Shown here: one piece after another, positions 54,129-64,000 of the stretch
Layout: each line of letters begins with the position of its first letter
Numbering within the stretch: the first letter of the stretch is position 1
DNA from: Aaosphaeria pasadenensis
Taxonomy: Eukaryota > Ascomycota > Dothideomycetes > Pleosporales
Direction of reading: 5' to 3'
NCBI GenBank assembly: GCA_022813625.1
Contig: JAKLMB010000002.1
Span: 1,798,001 to 1,862,000, forward strand
DNA length: 64,000 nucleotides
Position numbers and translations under genes: made by a program
The notes under the pieces: model-generated
What the model was told of the DNA's origin: nothing
Database searches by the model: none
Seen by the model: the letters and a program-made list of their open reading frames with translations, nothing else

Positions 54129-55880
54129 ATGTCCAAGATGCCCGCCCCCACCGGCCCGCGCAGAGGGGGCGGCATTCGCAAACACCAGAGGCGCGACCGC
54201 GATGGCGACCTAGTGATGGGCGCGACCCCTGCTCCAAGAACAACAACTAAGCAATCGCATAGTGCCAATCTCACTGAATTGCGAGTGACAGGCTGGACGG
54301 ACAAGGCGGAGGTGCAGCGGGTCATTCAATTTCTGGAGCGACATGCCGCGAAGCGAAGCTCAAATGCTTCGAAAAATGGCCCTTCGAATATCATCAAGCG
54401 TACCCGTGTTTTCGGAGATGTCCTTCACATATTTGTTCGATCGGACGACGTCGCCGCTTTTGGGAAAATCAATGGCTTCTCTTTCGCATCCACACATGGA
54501 AGCCAAAAGCTCTCTATCTCCGGAAGCGGTATCACATCTCGCGATGGCGCATCGACTGAGCAAGCGACCTCGAGCGATGGAAACAAAGTCGAACACATGA
54601 AACAGACGATTGAAGTACTGAGAGGCTTTCTTTCGAGGCGGTACGACGCCGACGCGAAATTACTAAACCTTTCAACTATCACCAGCGACGAGGAGGTTCG
54701 AAAGCTGGGCATGTTCGATACCAAATCCACGCAAACGAAATTCATCCCAGTCCTAATGAAGCTCTGCGATGAGCAACTACCCACGGCCGAAGCAAAGCGT
54801 GATGCCATCCATAGCATTACGGTCAGCAACAACGATCTTACCAATCTTACATTGGTTTCCGACTTATCTCGAGTTCTGCCTGATACCAAAAATCTCGATT
54901 TGTCAGGAAACAAAATCGAAAACACAAAGGATCTCTGGCTGTGGAAAAACAAATTCCGTCGCCTTGAACATCTTGTTCTGACGAACAATCCCCTGGAAAC
55001 ATCACAGCCCAATTGGGAACAGGAAGTCATTGCATGGTATCCACGGCTTCGCCTCCTGAACGGCCGTGAAGTCCGCACGGAAGCCCAGATTGCGCTTTTA
55101 GACGCGCCCAAACAAACCCCACGCCCATCGAACGTAAACATTTGGCTCGACGAGGGAAAAGTTGGCGAGAATTTCTTGCTCGAATTCTTCCCTGGCTTCG
55201 ACACCGATCGTAATACCGCCTTACAAAAGTTCTACGACAACAATTCTACGTTCAGTCTGAGTGTCAACGCAAGGGCTAGAGGAGGAGCAGGAAACCAGCA
55301 CGAGAAGACGCCTTGGGACTCATACCTACCGCAAAGCAGGAATCTTAAATTCATATCCGGAAAACGAACACGGTTTCAACGCAGGAGTCGGGGATTAGAC
55401 CAGATCCAGAAGGCCTGGACGGCCATGCCTCCCACAAGACATCCACCCCTTGGCCCTCCAAATTATAGCATGGACTGTCAGCCACAACCTGGTGTACCCG
55501 ATCCCTCCGGCCAATATCCAAGAGGCGTCACCGGCCTAATGATCACGATCCACGGAGAGTACGAGGAGCACCGGACTGCCAAAGGTGCAGACGAAGTCGT
55601 TCGAAGAGCTTTTGATCGTACGTTTGTGCTTGGACCCGGAGGTCCTGCAGGCGTACGAGTCGTTAGCGATATGCTTTCCCTCAGAGCTGCAGGCGGAACC
55701 CCAGCCTGGGTACTCAAACCCAAGGAAGAAGCGATGGTTGCCCAGGTTCGCCAGGCTACGAAATTGAAGGCGGAGATGGCTGTGGAGTGCCTCAAGGCAG
55801 GGAACTGGGATATGGATGCAGCGGCACAGATATTCAATGCCCAGAAGGACCAATTACCGCCAGAGGCATTTGACCCTTAG
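54129..55880 (+). CDS. MEX67: mRNA export receptor MEX67 (NXF1/TAP family)
   Basis: Single exon, 583 aa. A basic N-terminus with RGG-like PRRGGGIRKHQRRDRDGDLVM is followed by an RRM-like domain (about 50-120), leucine-rich repeats (about 230-320: LSGNKIENTKDLWLW, LEHLVLTNNPL), an NTF2-like domain (about 338-510: NFLLEFFPGF, ALQKFYDNNSTFSLSV) and a C-terminal UBA-like TAP-C domain (about 530-583) with ECLKAGNWDMDAAAQIFN. Mex67 with Mtr2 carries mRNPs through the nuclear pore; the NTF2-like part binds Mtr2 and the C-terminus binds FG nucleoporins. All four modules are in canonical order. Confidence 0.97.
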   Translation: MSKMPAPTGPRRGGGIRKHQRRDRDGDLVMGATPAPRTTTKQSHSANLTELRVTGWTDKAEVQRVIQFLERHAAKRSSNASKNGPSNIIKRTRVFGDVLHIFVRSDDVAAFGKINGFSFASTHGSQKLSISGSGITSRDGASTEQATSSDGNKVEHMKQTIEVLRGFLSRRYDADAKLLNLSTITSDEEVRKLGMFDTKSTQTKFIPVLMKLCDEQLPTAEAKRDAIHSITVSNNDLTNLTLVSDLSRVLPDTKNLDLSGNKIENTKDLWLWKNKFRRLEHLVLTNNPLETSQPNWEQEVIAWYPRLRLLNGREVRTEAQIALLDAPKQTPRPSNVNIWLDEGKVGENFLLEFFPGFDTDRNTALQKFYDNNSTFSLSVNARARGGAGNQHEKTPWDSYLPQSRNLKFISGKRTRFQRRSRGLDQIQKAWTAMPPTRHPPLGPPNYSMDCQPQPGVPDPSGQYPRGVTGLMITIHGEYEEHRTAKGADEVVRRAFDRTFVLGPGGPAGVRVVSDMLSLRAAGGTPAWVLKPKEEAMVAQVRQATKLKAEMAVECLKAGNWDMDAAAQIFNAQKDQLPPEAFDP

Positions 55881-56490
55881 GCGGGTTCGTCAAGGAAGCG
55901 GGAAGCTTTCTGCGAGATTTACATGACCAAAAGGACTGCACAAAAAGGAATTGTAGCAATTACATTTCAAACACGGGAATGCCGAGCAAGGCTCGTCCGG
56001 AACAGCCTGGATTATTTCAGGAACTGGGTAGCATTAGAAGTTGATATTACAGATACCCAAATACATAAATTTCCACTTCATCTGAGCTTTCTTTTAGATT
56101 CGTTAGACCTCGAGCAGGAGATTGGATGCTAACATAACGTGACGAAAATGTAGTGGGAATTTGTTTCAATTTACAAAAACTTCGTCGTCAATTGACTCAA
56201 GGACATTGTATTTAGTTTCCCGACAGAAACGGACAAGTTATTCAGTGAAATGACTGGCTGTAGAGTGAATGTGTGAGTGTGAAAGTGATTCGTGTGTCAC
56301 TTGGAGTAAACAGCTCTCATTTGGTATCCATACCCCGCCCCCACTTCGAGTAAATAGCGGCGTCGGAACATCAAACTGCTACCTACGAAGCGACCGCAAC
56401 ATACAGTCCAGGAACACCTCACGTATACCGATACCCCACATTACCGTTACTTACCTAGAGTGAGAGTTTCGTGCTCCACTGATAATCGAG
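55881..56490. other. MEX67 3' flank and TMA22 promoter
   Basis: 610 bp of AT-rich sequence between two plus-strand genes; no gene or repeat stands out. Confidence 0.5.
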
Positions 56491-57239
56491 ATGGCGGAAT
56501 CAGTCCCCAAACAGATAACTTACTGCGGAGGTGAGAAAGAGCAACTACAACATTTTCTCGACAGTAGGCTAACAACGAGCAGTCTGCAGCTTACCGCCTG
56601 AAGTAGGTCGAATTTTGATGTACTTGATGCTCGAAACTAGCTAACAAGAGTTCTTTTCGATTGTAGTACTGCGAATTCGGTGGTACTGTTAAGAAATGCG
56701 AAGATTGGCTCAAGGAGCAACATCCGAGTCTCCACGGGAAGCTCTACTCACAAGGTCCGACCCTCTAAGTTTCCCCTTCCTTTGATGTATGCAAGAAAGC
56801 CTAGGACTAACATATGTGAACATCTACAGAGGCCATTGAGCAAAACCTCTCCACCCTCTCCCTCGAAGCCCAGAAACGCGCCGAAAAGGACTCCCAGAAG
56901 AAGGCCGCCAAAGCCGCCGCCTCGGAGGCTCGCGCCCAGGAGCAGCGCGACAACTCCAAGGTCCTCATCAAGCGGATCGAGAGGAACAAGCGCAAGTACG
57001 TGACCGCCGTGCAGGGGCTCGAGGCCTTCGGTCTCGACATCAAGAAGGTGGCCAAGGACTTCGGTAAGAAGTTCGCGACGGGCAGTAGCGTGACGAAGAT
57101 TCCAGGAGGTGGGGAGGAGATCACGGTGCAGGGCGACTTGAGCGATGATATCTACGACTACGTGGTGGATACTTACAAGGACATCCCGGAGGACAATGTC
57201 GAGTGTATAGAGGACAAGAAGAAGAAGGCTGCCGGATGA
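56491..57239 (+). CDS. TMA22: TMA22, density-regulated protein (DENR) homologue
   Basis: Four exons (56491-56530, 56583-56602, 56667-56754, 56830-57239) join in phase to 185 aa; exon 2 is only 20 bp and encodes VCSLPPE, and the third donor is the weak GTCCGA. The N-terminus ITYCGVCSLPPEYCEFGG carries the conserved Cys set of DENR, and CEDWLKEQHP follows. The C-terminal SUI1 domain (about 95-175) reads VLIKRIERNKRKYVTAVQGLE, IKKVAKDFGKKFATGSSVTK and DDIYDYVVDTYKDIPEDNVE. Tma22 pairs with Tma20/MCT-1 to remove deacylated tRNA and recycle 40S subunits after termination, and affects re-initiation. The micro-exon is required for the Cys motif. Confidence 0.95.
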
Positions 57240-57785
57240 GGTGTGGATGCTTTCGCCTGAATGATGGGAGGGGACATATGGTGGCTAGCGAACCGACATT
57301 GGCCTGAAGAGCGAGAATGCCAGCGCAGCAGAGGCTACGAGATATAAGCATGGGATGAACCACGAAGAATTATGATGGACGGGCTCAGGAAACGCAAGGA
57401 TTCTAGTAGCCATTCGAAGCATTTGACGACCCTAAATGGGAAAAGATTGTGTTGCGGAGCTCAATGTCTTTTCCATTCTCCGATCATTCATAGTTCGGAG
57501 TGAGTGGAAGGAAACACATTGGCTCTTATTCATCATTAGCTGGCAAGACTAGACAAACAAATTATGAGAACAAGAAAGAACATTTGAGGATCTTAGTCGT
57601 CGTGACTTTTTGCTCTGCGTATACGGTCAGACCAACTAACACGTCATTGACGAATAAACGATCCGATAACTATTTGCCTCGGGCCATTGACATCGTACCC
57701 CTCCGCCTCACCTCGACCACCGACTCGAGACATTAGTATCCACCATGCGTGAACATGGCAAAGCCTACGATTCCATATAATTACC
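57240..57785. other. TMA22 3' flank and PCD1 promoter
   Basis: 546 bp without a supported gene; AT-rich to about 57650. Confidence 0.5.
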
Positions 57786-58965
57786 ATGCTCACACAATCG
57801 TCCGCTGTAAATCCCCCAAACGAGTCAATAACTTCTCCGTCGTCCACTCCTGTCCGCTGACAATCGCAAACAGCAAGCTCTCGCCCGCCTCCGCGCATAC
57901 TCACCTCCGCCAACGCAATGGTATAATTGCCCGCTCACGAGACGCGCAGCCGTCCTCATCCTCCTATTCCCGGATCGCCATGGCGAGCTGAAGGTCGTAC
58001 TCACGATGCGCGCAAGCACGCTGCGAAGTTATGCGGGCCAGGCTGCTTTACCGGGAGGTAAATGATCCCACATCTTCTATCTCCAACGTCCCAGCGGGAG
58101 ACGGTCCACCGCCTCTCAATTTCATATGGACAGTAGTTACACATTAAGGGACTACGGCTGAAGTAATTTTGATATGACAGGTAAATCAGACAGCCTCGAC
58201 GAAACACCATTCGACACCGCGCGCCGCGAAGCATACGAGGAAATCGGCCTCCCAACCAACGACACCAAGCTCCCCCCGGGCTTCCAGATCGAACACCTAT
58301 GCGAGATCCCCGCCAACCTCGCGAAGACCGAACTCGGCGTCAGACCCTGCGTCGCATTCCTCTCATCTCCCGGCTCCGACACCCCCCAGGACACCAACTC
58401 GTCGACGACATCGGGCGGCGGAGGAGGAAGTGGAGGAGGAAGTGGCGTCGAAGAAAAGATGATCCCGCGGCTCGACCCGAAAGAAGTCGCCGCCGTCTTC
58501 ACAGCGCCGTTCAAGAACTTCCTGCGCAAGAACTGGGAGTCCCACGGGCCCGGGCCCGTCAACAAGGCCGGGCATCCGCACTCCTGGTACCGCGGCTCGT
58601 GGACGGACTGGCACGAGTCGCGGTGGCGTATGCATAATTTTTATATCCCTAAGCCTCCGCCTCCTTCCCCCTCTTCCTCATCGACGTCCGCGTCCACGGC
58701 GATGAAGACGAAGTCGGATTCGCAGGACCCGACGACGACGCCGTTTGAAGACTTGACGACGTTTAGGGTGTTCGGGATGACGGCGAGGATTCTGGTCGAT
58801 GCCGCGAGGGTGGCGTACGGGGAGGAGCCAGAGTTCGAGCATAATTCGCATTTCGGCGACGAGGACATGTTGGCGAGGTTGCTGAAGATGGGGCGGCTGA
58901 GCGAGCGGAGGGAGAAGGGGGAGGAGTTGACGAAGGAGGTGCTGAGGAAGGCTAGTCGGATGTGA
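57786..58965 (+). CDS. PCD1: Nudix coenzyme A diphosphatase, PCD1 type, with SRM peroxisomal terminus
   Basis: Exons 57786-57806, 57874-58057 and 58181-58965 join in phase to 329 aa; the first is 21 bp (MLTQSSA). The splices rebuild the CoA-diphosphatase signature LTMRASTLRSYAGQAALPGG followed by the Nudix helix TARREAYEEIGL. RLRAYSPPPTQWYN and RRAAVLILLFPDRHGELKVVL precede it. The middle carries a Gly/Ser-rich insert (SGGGGGSGGGSG) and a Pro/Ser-rich one. The C-terminus SRM fits the PTS1 rule. Pcd1/NUDT7 enzymes cleave CoA and oxidised CoA disulfide to 4'-phosphopantetheine and 3',5'-ADP in peroxisomes. The first-exon call is the least certain point; the rest is clear. Confidence 0.9.
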
Positions 58966-59194
58966 TGTTGAGTAAGTTGGGGTTGAGATTGTCATGGAGA
59001 AAGGGAAGCCAGAAGGCGAGGTGTGGATGGGACGGGTTGTAGATAGGTGGTGATGGTATGAGCGCACTCGAAGTGGGTGGGATAACATATACATTGGCAT
59101 TTACATCGTATATATACAGGTAGACATTATAAGTCGCGGCCGCGCTTGTAGCAATTCATACAGTCGTTGATCAAATCCAAGCTACGTAACTTTT

Positions 59195-60972
59195 TCAAGG
59201 GATGTCAGCGTCATCATCGTCACCGCCAAATCCAAAACTAAAGCCTCCTTGGTCGGCGGAATCATCCTCTCCTTTAGTGAGCTCTTCCCATTTGCCCCGT
59301 CCTCCTTTGCTCTTCTTCTCCAACTCTTGAAGTCCTTCAGCGAGGATGTCTGGGTATTTCTCTGCCAGCTTTTCGACGAAGAGCTCGTATGCGCGGTCGG
59401 CGTCCTGCTCTTTGAAACCACTGACTTGGTCGCGCTGATCTCGCAGAAATCCGAGAACCTCGGCGAGTTTCCTTTGCGGGACGAAGTTCTGGGTGAGGGC
59501 CAAGCTGTCCTCGAGGTTCAGGACTAGATGGAACCACCCGGATGGGACATGGAGCACCTCGCCGGCATAACATATACCCTCTCGGCAGCCGGGGGTCTGT
59601 CTTGCGAATGCATGGAAAGTCAGTAGATACTCAGCGATGGACAACGGCGACGTGATCTCCGACTGATCTTCCGAGAGGATGACGCCCGGGGGTGGAGGAA
59701 GACTGGAAGACGACGGGAACATGAGCCAGTACTTGGAACCGGTGAGGATGGCATTCCAGGCATTCGTGGCATTCGGGTCCTTATGAAATGTGCTTCCGCT
59801 CCTTTTGGAGCCCAGAATCATCCATCTACGGTCAGGGCGATGCTCGCCCAGCACATCGAAAAGATCGTCTCCAAAGCAGTCGGGTGGCCAGTACGCTGCG
59901 CCGGGAGCGTCACGTCCGACATTGATACCAGTCCGTTCTACGAACGCTCGGTCGAAGAGGTACAAAGGGCTCTCATCTGAGCTGTCGGACATGTACTTCA
60001 TGTACGTCTCCATGGGCCAGTCGACGGCCTCGGCTCGGAACTTCTTCTTGGGATACTCTTGGAGGAGGTACTCCGGTGTCCATTTGTTGTAGATGGGCCA
60101 TTCTTTTACTGGCGAGGTGAGGATGAAGGGTTTGTCCGTCCATTTCTCAGCGTACTCCGCCGGGGAAAGGTCGGTGATGCGGGTTATAGCATTCTGTGCA
60201 GGTATCCTGGCGGCGAAAGGTTCTATTGCTGTGTTGGCGCACTGGAATGGTCGGTACAGAACGTCCGAAAAGAGATTCTTGCACGAGATCGATGAGGCCT
60301 CCCCCTTTGGGATTCCCAGATATGTGGATCGCCATGTGCCTTGCCACTCGAAGTCCGCGGGAGACAACCTGACACGAGTTAGTCATATCAGAAGCGAACG
60401 TAGATTCCGTTAAGTCCAGTATTCAACATCGAACGCCCTATGCCAAATTATGCGATGTAGTCGTTCTAATCCTACTTCTACTGCGACTCTAGAATGAGTC
60501 ACATGCTTGGTGTGATTCAGATGTAAGACACGGAGCCGGGATGGAAGTACTGGGGGCGATTACAGTATGTGGCCAGGACGAAACGACATGTGTGACTCAA
60601 GGAAACGGAAGAACCAAGGACCTACTCTATGAAAAGAGCCCTCCACAGCTCATCGAGTCTCGTAAAAGCATACAAAGCTTTGCACGTGCTTCCCAATCGC
60701 ACGAGAGTGCCGGCATCGAATGACTCAAGCATATGGTTTATGAGTTCGTCGGGCAAGACAGCGAATGCGCCACAGTGTGACTTGAGATTCTCAGACGCGG
60801 TGTAGGCATTGCCCGCGGGTTTGATGTCGAGTGGATGGGTGGGCACTGCGGTTGCCACATCTTCTTCCGTGTCATCGGGATAGTCTACCGTCACTTCTGA
60901 ATCGGTCTTAACCTTCTTGGAGGGTCTTGAATCCGTATACTCGTCTTCCTGGAGGAGAGTGCCTGGTGCCAT
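59195..60972 (-). CDS. F-box plus JmjC-domain protein
   Basis: Exons 60972-60626 and 60368-59195 join across a 257-bp intron (GA/G) to 506 aa. Exon 1 encodes an acidic/basic N-terminus with a KKVK cluster and then an F-box (FAVLPDELINHMLESF, LVRLGSTCKALYAF, LDELWRALFIE). Exon 2 encodes a cupin-type JmjC domain with Fe-ligand HKD (His311, Asp313) and the distal His396 in VPSGWFHLVLNLEDS; GSTFHKDPNATNAWNA and SKYWLMFP are typical of the JMJD6-like hydroxylase branch. The C-terminus is acidic (DDDDADIP). F-box proteins recruit Skp1/Cullin ligases; JmjC domains are 2-oxoglutarate oxygenases. Substrate unknown. Divergent from eIF4A. Confidence 0.92.
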
Positions 60973-61902
60973 GGTTGGGGCTGTCGATAGGGAATTTTTA
61001 TAGTGGGTAGGTAGTTATTGATGATAGTCGCAGGAGAGGTACAACAACATAAGATACGAGTAGCTGGGGTGCAATTCCTCCGATAATAAAAGAAACGGAC
61101 TTGTAACAAGTAATTTTGCAACCTTCAGGATCAGTAAGTAATGTTGTTTACTGTCAAAGAGGGTGAATGGAAAAGTTGTGTGCCTGATAGGCAAACGTTA
61201 AAATGTCAGATCGTATCAGATCAGACGAACAACAAGTGACAAAATAGAGAAATGGTACGAGTACTTCGGGTGTGAAAGGTACAAGGTTCAATGATGGTAG
61301 GACGAATAGAACAAGTTATTCGGTTGCCTTACCACGCGCGCGGGTGGCTTTGCTATGCTTTGCCTTTGCCTCTGGGATTGTTGGTCATTATTTTTTTTCT
61401 CCCATCATCGGACTGTTGCTGGTAATACCTGGTAACTAACATTTTTTGCCTCCACCCACCCCAGCAAGTGCCCTAATAGTCCCTAGTCCCTAGTCCCTAG
61501 TCCCATTGTCCCAGTCTCAGTCTGCCGGTCTCAGTCGTCAGTGGTCGTCCAGTAGCAGTGAAGAAAAAGGAAAGTGGACCGTGCACTCCACAAGATTTTT
61601 CAATCGTTGGCTCCTTCTTAAAAACCAGAGAGGCACCCAACCCTTTGGCCTCGCCTTCACTCTTACACCCAAACCAAATACATCACAACAATCAACCACA
61701 CACATACAAACCTACTTAGATACCCCCCTTGGATTCTTTATATAAAGGATCCGGTATCTTTGTTTTTTTCACCTTTACAACTCACGAACATCCCACTTTA
61801 GCGACGGTATCCAGAGGATCACCTTCGCTATCAACCCCACTACGAACCTTTTCCAAGACTACAGAGCAGCGCCTGTAGTCGCAACTTCTTCTTAGCACAA
61901 TC
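60973..61902. promoter_or_regulatory. Divergent promoter region, JmjC protein / eIF4A
   Basis: 930 bp with no gene. The eIF4A side has a pyrimidine-rich, TC-tract leader typical of highly expressed translation genes and a short AGTCCCT tandem repeat. A TATATAAAGG element lies at 61739-61748, about 155 bp before the start codon. Confidence 0.55.
61478..61504. repeat. 7-bp tandem repeat (AGTCCCT)
   Basis: About four copies of AGTCCCT in tandem, the last incomplete, upstream of the eIF4A TATA-like element. Confidence 0.85.
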
Positions 61903-63415
61903 ATGGCTGACAAGGGTCTTGAGGATGTGCCTGAGGGTGAGTATCTCTAAATTATTATTCCATTCTTCAATTTTTCATCATCGCCGCTGCCCCGCACTGT
62001 GGTCCCGCTATCAAAAGGTGGGCGGGTTCTGCTGTTGCGCTGCGCGCCTATCGTCGAAATCCGGAAAACTTTTTTTCTCTCCTTGTTGAGACTTCGCTAA
62101 CACGCAACGTTCGCAGGCCAGATCGAGTCCAACTACGATGAGACCACCGACTCCTTCGATGCGATGAACCTCAAGTCGGAGCTCCTTCGCGGAGTCTACG
62201 CCTACGGTTTCGAGCGTCCCTCCGCCATCCAGCAGCGCGCCATCATGCCCGTCATCAAGGGTAAGTTACAAACAACACTCCTCCTCCTTCTGCTCTCCAC
62301 AACTCCAACTCAGTATGATCATGGAACTGACACTGGTGGATAGGCCACGATGTCATTGCGCAGGCTCAGTCCGGTACCGGTAAAACGGCTACCTTCTCCA
62401 TCTCCGTCCTCCAGAAGCTCGACCCCAACATCAAGGCTTGCCAGGCTCTCATCCTCGCCCCCACCCGCGAGCTTGCCCAGCAGATCCAGAAGGTCGTTGT
62501 CGCCATCGGTGACTTCATGAACGTTGAGTGCCACGCCTGCATTGGCGGTACCAGCGTCCGTGATGACATGAAGGCTCTTCAGGAGGGTCCCCAGGTCGTC
62601 GTCGGCACTCCCGGACGTGTCCAGGACATGATCCAGCGCCGCGTCTTAAAGACTGACAGCATGAAGATGTTTGTCCTCGACGAGGCCGACGAGATGTTGT
62701 CCCGTGGTTTCACGGAGCAGATCTACGACATCTTCCAGCTCCTCCCCCAGTCCACCCAGGTCGTCCTCCTTTCCGCCACCATGCCCCAGGACGTCCTCGA
62801 GGTCACCACCAAGTTCATGCGTGACCCCGTCCGCATTCTCGTCAAGAAGGATGAGCTTACCCTTGAAGGTATCAAGCAGTTCTACATTGCCGTCGAGAAG
62901 GAGGACTGGAAGTTGGACACCCTCTCCGATCTTTACGAGACCGTCACCATCACCCAAGCCGTCATCTTCTGCAACACCAGGAGAAAGGTCGACTGGCTCA
63001 CCGACAAGCTCACTGCCCGTGATTTCACCGTCTCTGCCATGCACGGTGACATGGACCAGGCCCAGCGTGACGTTATCATGAAGGAGTTCCGTTCCGGCTC
63101 TTCCCGTGTCTTGATCGCCACCGATCTCCTTGCCCGTGGTATCGACGTCCAGCAGGTCTCTTTGGTCATCAACTACGACCTCCCCGCCAACCGCGAGAAC
63201 TACATCCACCGTATCGGTCGTGGTGGTCGTTTCGGACGTAAGGGTGTTGCCATCAACTTCGTCACTGCTGACGATGTCCGCATGATGCGTGAGATCGAGC
63301 AGTTCTACAGCACCCAGATCGAGGAGATGCCCATGAACGTGGCTGGTAAGTTTTTTTCCTATCGAAGTATAATATCGAATTTTATGCTAACATATATGCG
63401 CCAGATCTCATCTAA
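61903..63415 (+). CDS. TIF1: eIF4A, DEAD-box translation initiation helicase
   Basis: Exons 61903-61936, 62117-62260, 62344-63345 and 63405-63415 join in phase to 396 aa; the last coding exon is 11 bp and adds DLI-stop after NVA. All DEAD-box motifs are present: F and Q motif (GFERPSAIQQRAI), AQSGTGKT, PTRELAQQ, TPGRV, DEAD (Asp172-Asp175), SATMP, FCNTRRKVDWL, ATDLLARGID and HRIGRGGRFG. eIF4A unwinds 5' UTRs as part of eIF4F. The AHGDMDQ-type and ARGIDVQQV blocks and the length are those of eIF4A rather than eIF4AIII/Fal1. Codons are strongly C-ending, as expected of a highly expressed gene. Confidence 0.98.
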
Positions 63416-64000
63416 AAAGTGGTCTCTTTGTTTGCAACTTTGCCTCTGACCGTAGCCGCTGGGGCTTTTTCTTGGGTTAGAAGCTGAAGTTTACCTAATT
63501 CCATGCGCCTCTGCTAGACCAGACGACGCTACATCCTTCCATTATCCGTCCAAAAGCAGCTTGAGGTGAAACGTGGTGGGTAGGCAAAACATTCGTGGCA
63601 TCTCGGCGTTTGTCAATTTCTATGTGCAAAGTGGTTTCTGTTCCAAAAGAAAGTTTTATGCAGTGATAGATTTGCGCCGGGGGATGCGTCGTGGCAGATT
63701 CCCTATGTTTTCCCAAATCAACTTCTTCCTTATTTCCTTTCATGCTTCTTTTCATCTTTCCTTCCCAAAGTCGCTCACCACCGGCTACTTTCCAACACTT
63801 TCTTCGGCGGGGGGTTTTCGTTTGGTTATCGACGGGTATATGTCTCATGGGAATGAAGATGGAATACACCCCCCTCGCTCCAATGGGTGACGTATGTCTG
63901 GGATGACGATAATGAGTTTCCTTGATGAATGGTAGTAGAAGGCGGTGATCAGACAAATGCATGGTAGTCTAAATGAACTTTCACTCTAAACGTGTCTTCG
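63416..64000. other. eIF4A 3' flank to window edge
   Basis: 585 bp, probably mostly 3' UTR of eIF4A. A 155-codon open frame exists on the minus strand but its composition is not protein-like and it has no partner exon, so I do not call a gene. Confidence 0.45.

Noticed and set aside
54425..55204. 259-codon antisense frame within MEX67
   Set aside because: Shadow of a confidently assigned gene; no promoter or domain.
63495..63962. 155-codon minus-strand frame at the right edge
   Set aside because: It lies in the eIF4A 3' flank, has no domain-like blocks and no exon partner. It could be the 3' end of a gene beyond the window, but nothing supports that.
1..64000. tRNA, rRNA and CRISPR arrays
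   Set aside because: I looked for T-loop GTTCRANNC contexts, repeated spacers and rRNA-like blocks and found none that could be supported; a GTTCGAATC at 33054 lies inside the SmG coding sequence.

Overview
The window is nuclear DNA of a filamentous ascomycete (Pezizomycotina; Leotiomycetes is my weak preference). The evidence is many short introns (about 49-150 bp) with GT(A/G)NGT donors and CTRAC/CTGAC branch sites close to the AG, fungal-type proteins (HAP3, PFA4, PX/DUF3818, Zn2Cys6 regulator, NTR2), compact divergent promoters and TAGGTAGGTA-type intergenic simple sequence. I rebuilt 23 complete protein-coding genes by joining exons in phase, plus one probable 3' fragment at the left edge. 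I saw no convincing tRNA, rRNA or CRISPR.

Left part (1-34.9 kb) is housekeeping: TspO/MBR protein (-), ARS2/SERRATE (+), a PX-domain lipid-binding protein (+), an unrecognised membrane-anchored protein (-), NOP14 (+), BRR2 (-), ALG12 (-), PFA4 palmitoyltransferase (+), HAP3 (-), prefoldin subunit 2 (-), CMC2 (+), NTR2 (-), SmG (+) and an ACAD11-like aminoglycoside-phosphotransferase-fold kinase with a peroxisomal AKL terminus (-). Several start in close divergent pairs (ALG12/PFA4, GIM4/CMC2, NTR2/SmG). RNA metabolism is strongly represented across the window: ARS2, NOP14, BRR2, NTR2, SmG, MEX67, TMA22 and eIF4A.

Middle part (35.8-53.4 kb) begins with a CLIP-170-like microtubule plus-end protein and then becomes accessory: a Zn2Cys6 regulator, a DUF2264 protein, a GH88 unsaturated glucuronyl hydrolase and an MFS sugar porter. 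After a 2.3 kb spacer holding a MITE-like element with perfect 25-bp inverted repeats comes a secreted beta-propeller protein of the fungal saponin-hydrolase type. DUF2264 and GH88 share a 164-bp divergent promoter. I read this as a uronic-acid-glycoside utilisation cluster: extracellular cleavage, import, intracellular processing by DUF2264 (function unknown, possibly a lyase) and removal of the unsaturated uronate by GH88, under local control. This is the best candidate for an undescribed system here.

Right part (54-64 kb) returns to housekeeping: MEX67, TMA22/DENR, a PCD1-type CoA diphosphatase with an SRM peroxisomal terminus, an F-box plus JmjC protein (-) and eIF4A (+). All exon joins are inferred from sequence alone.
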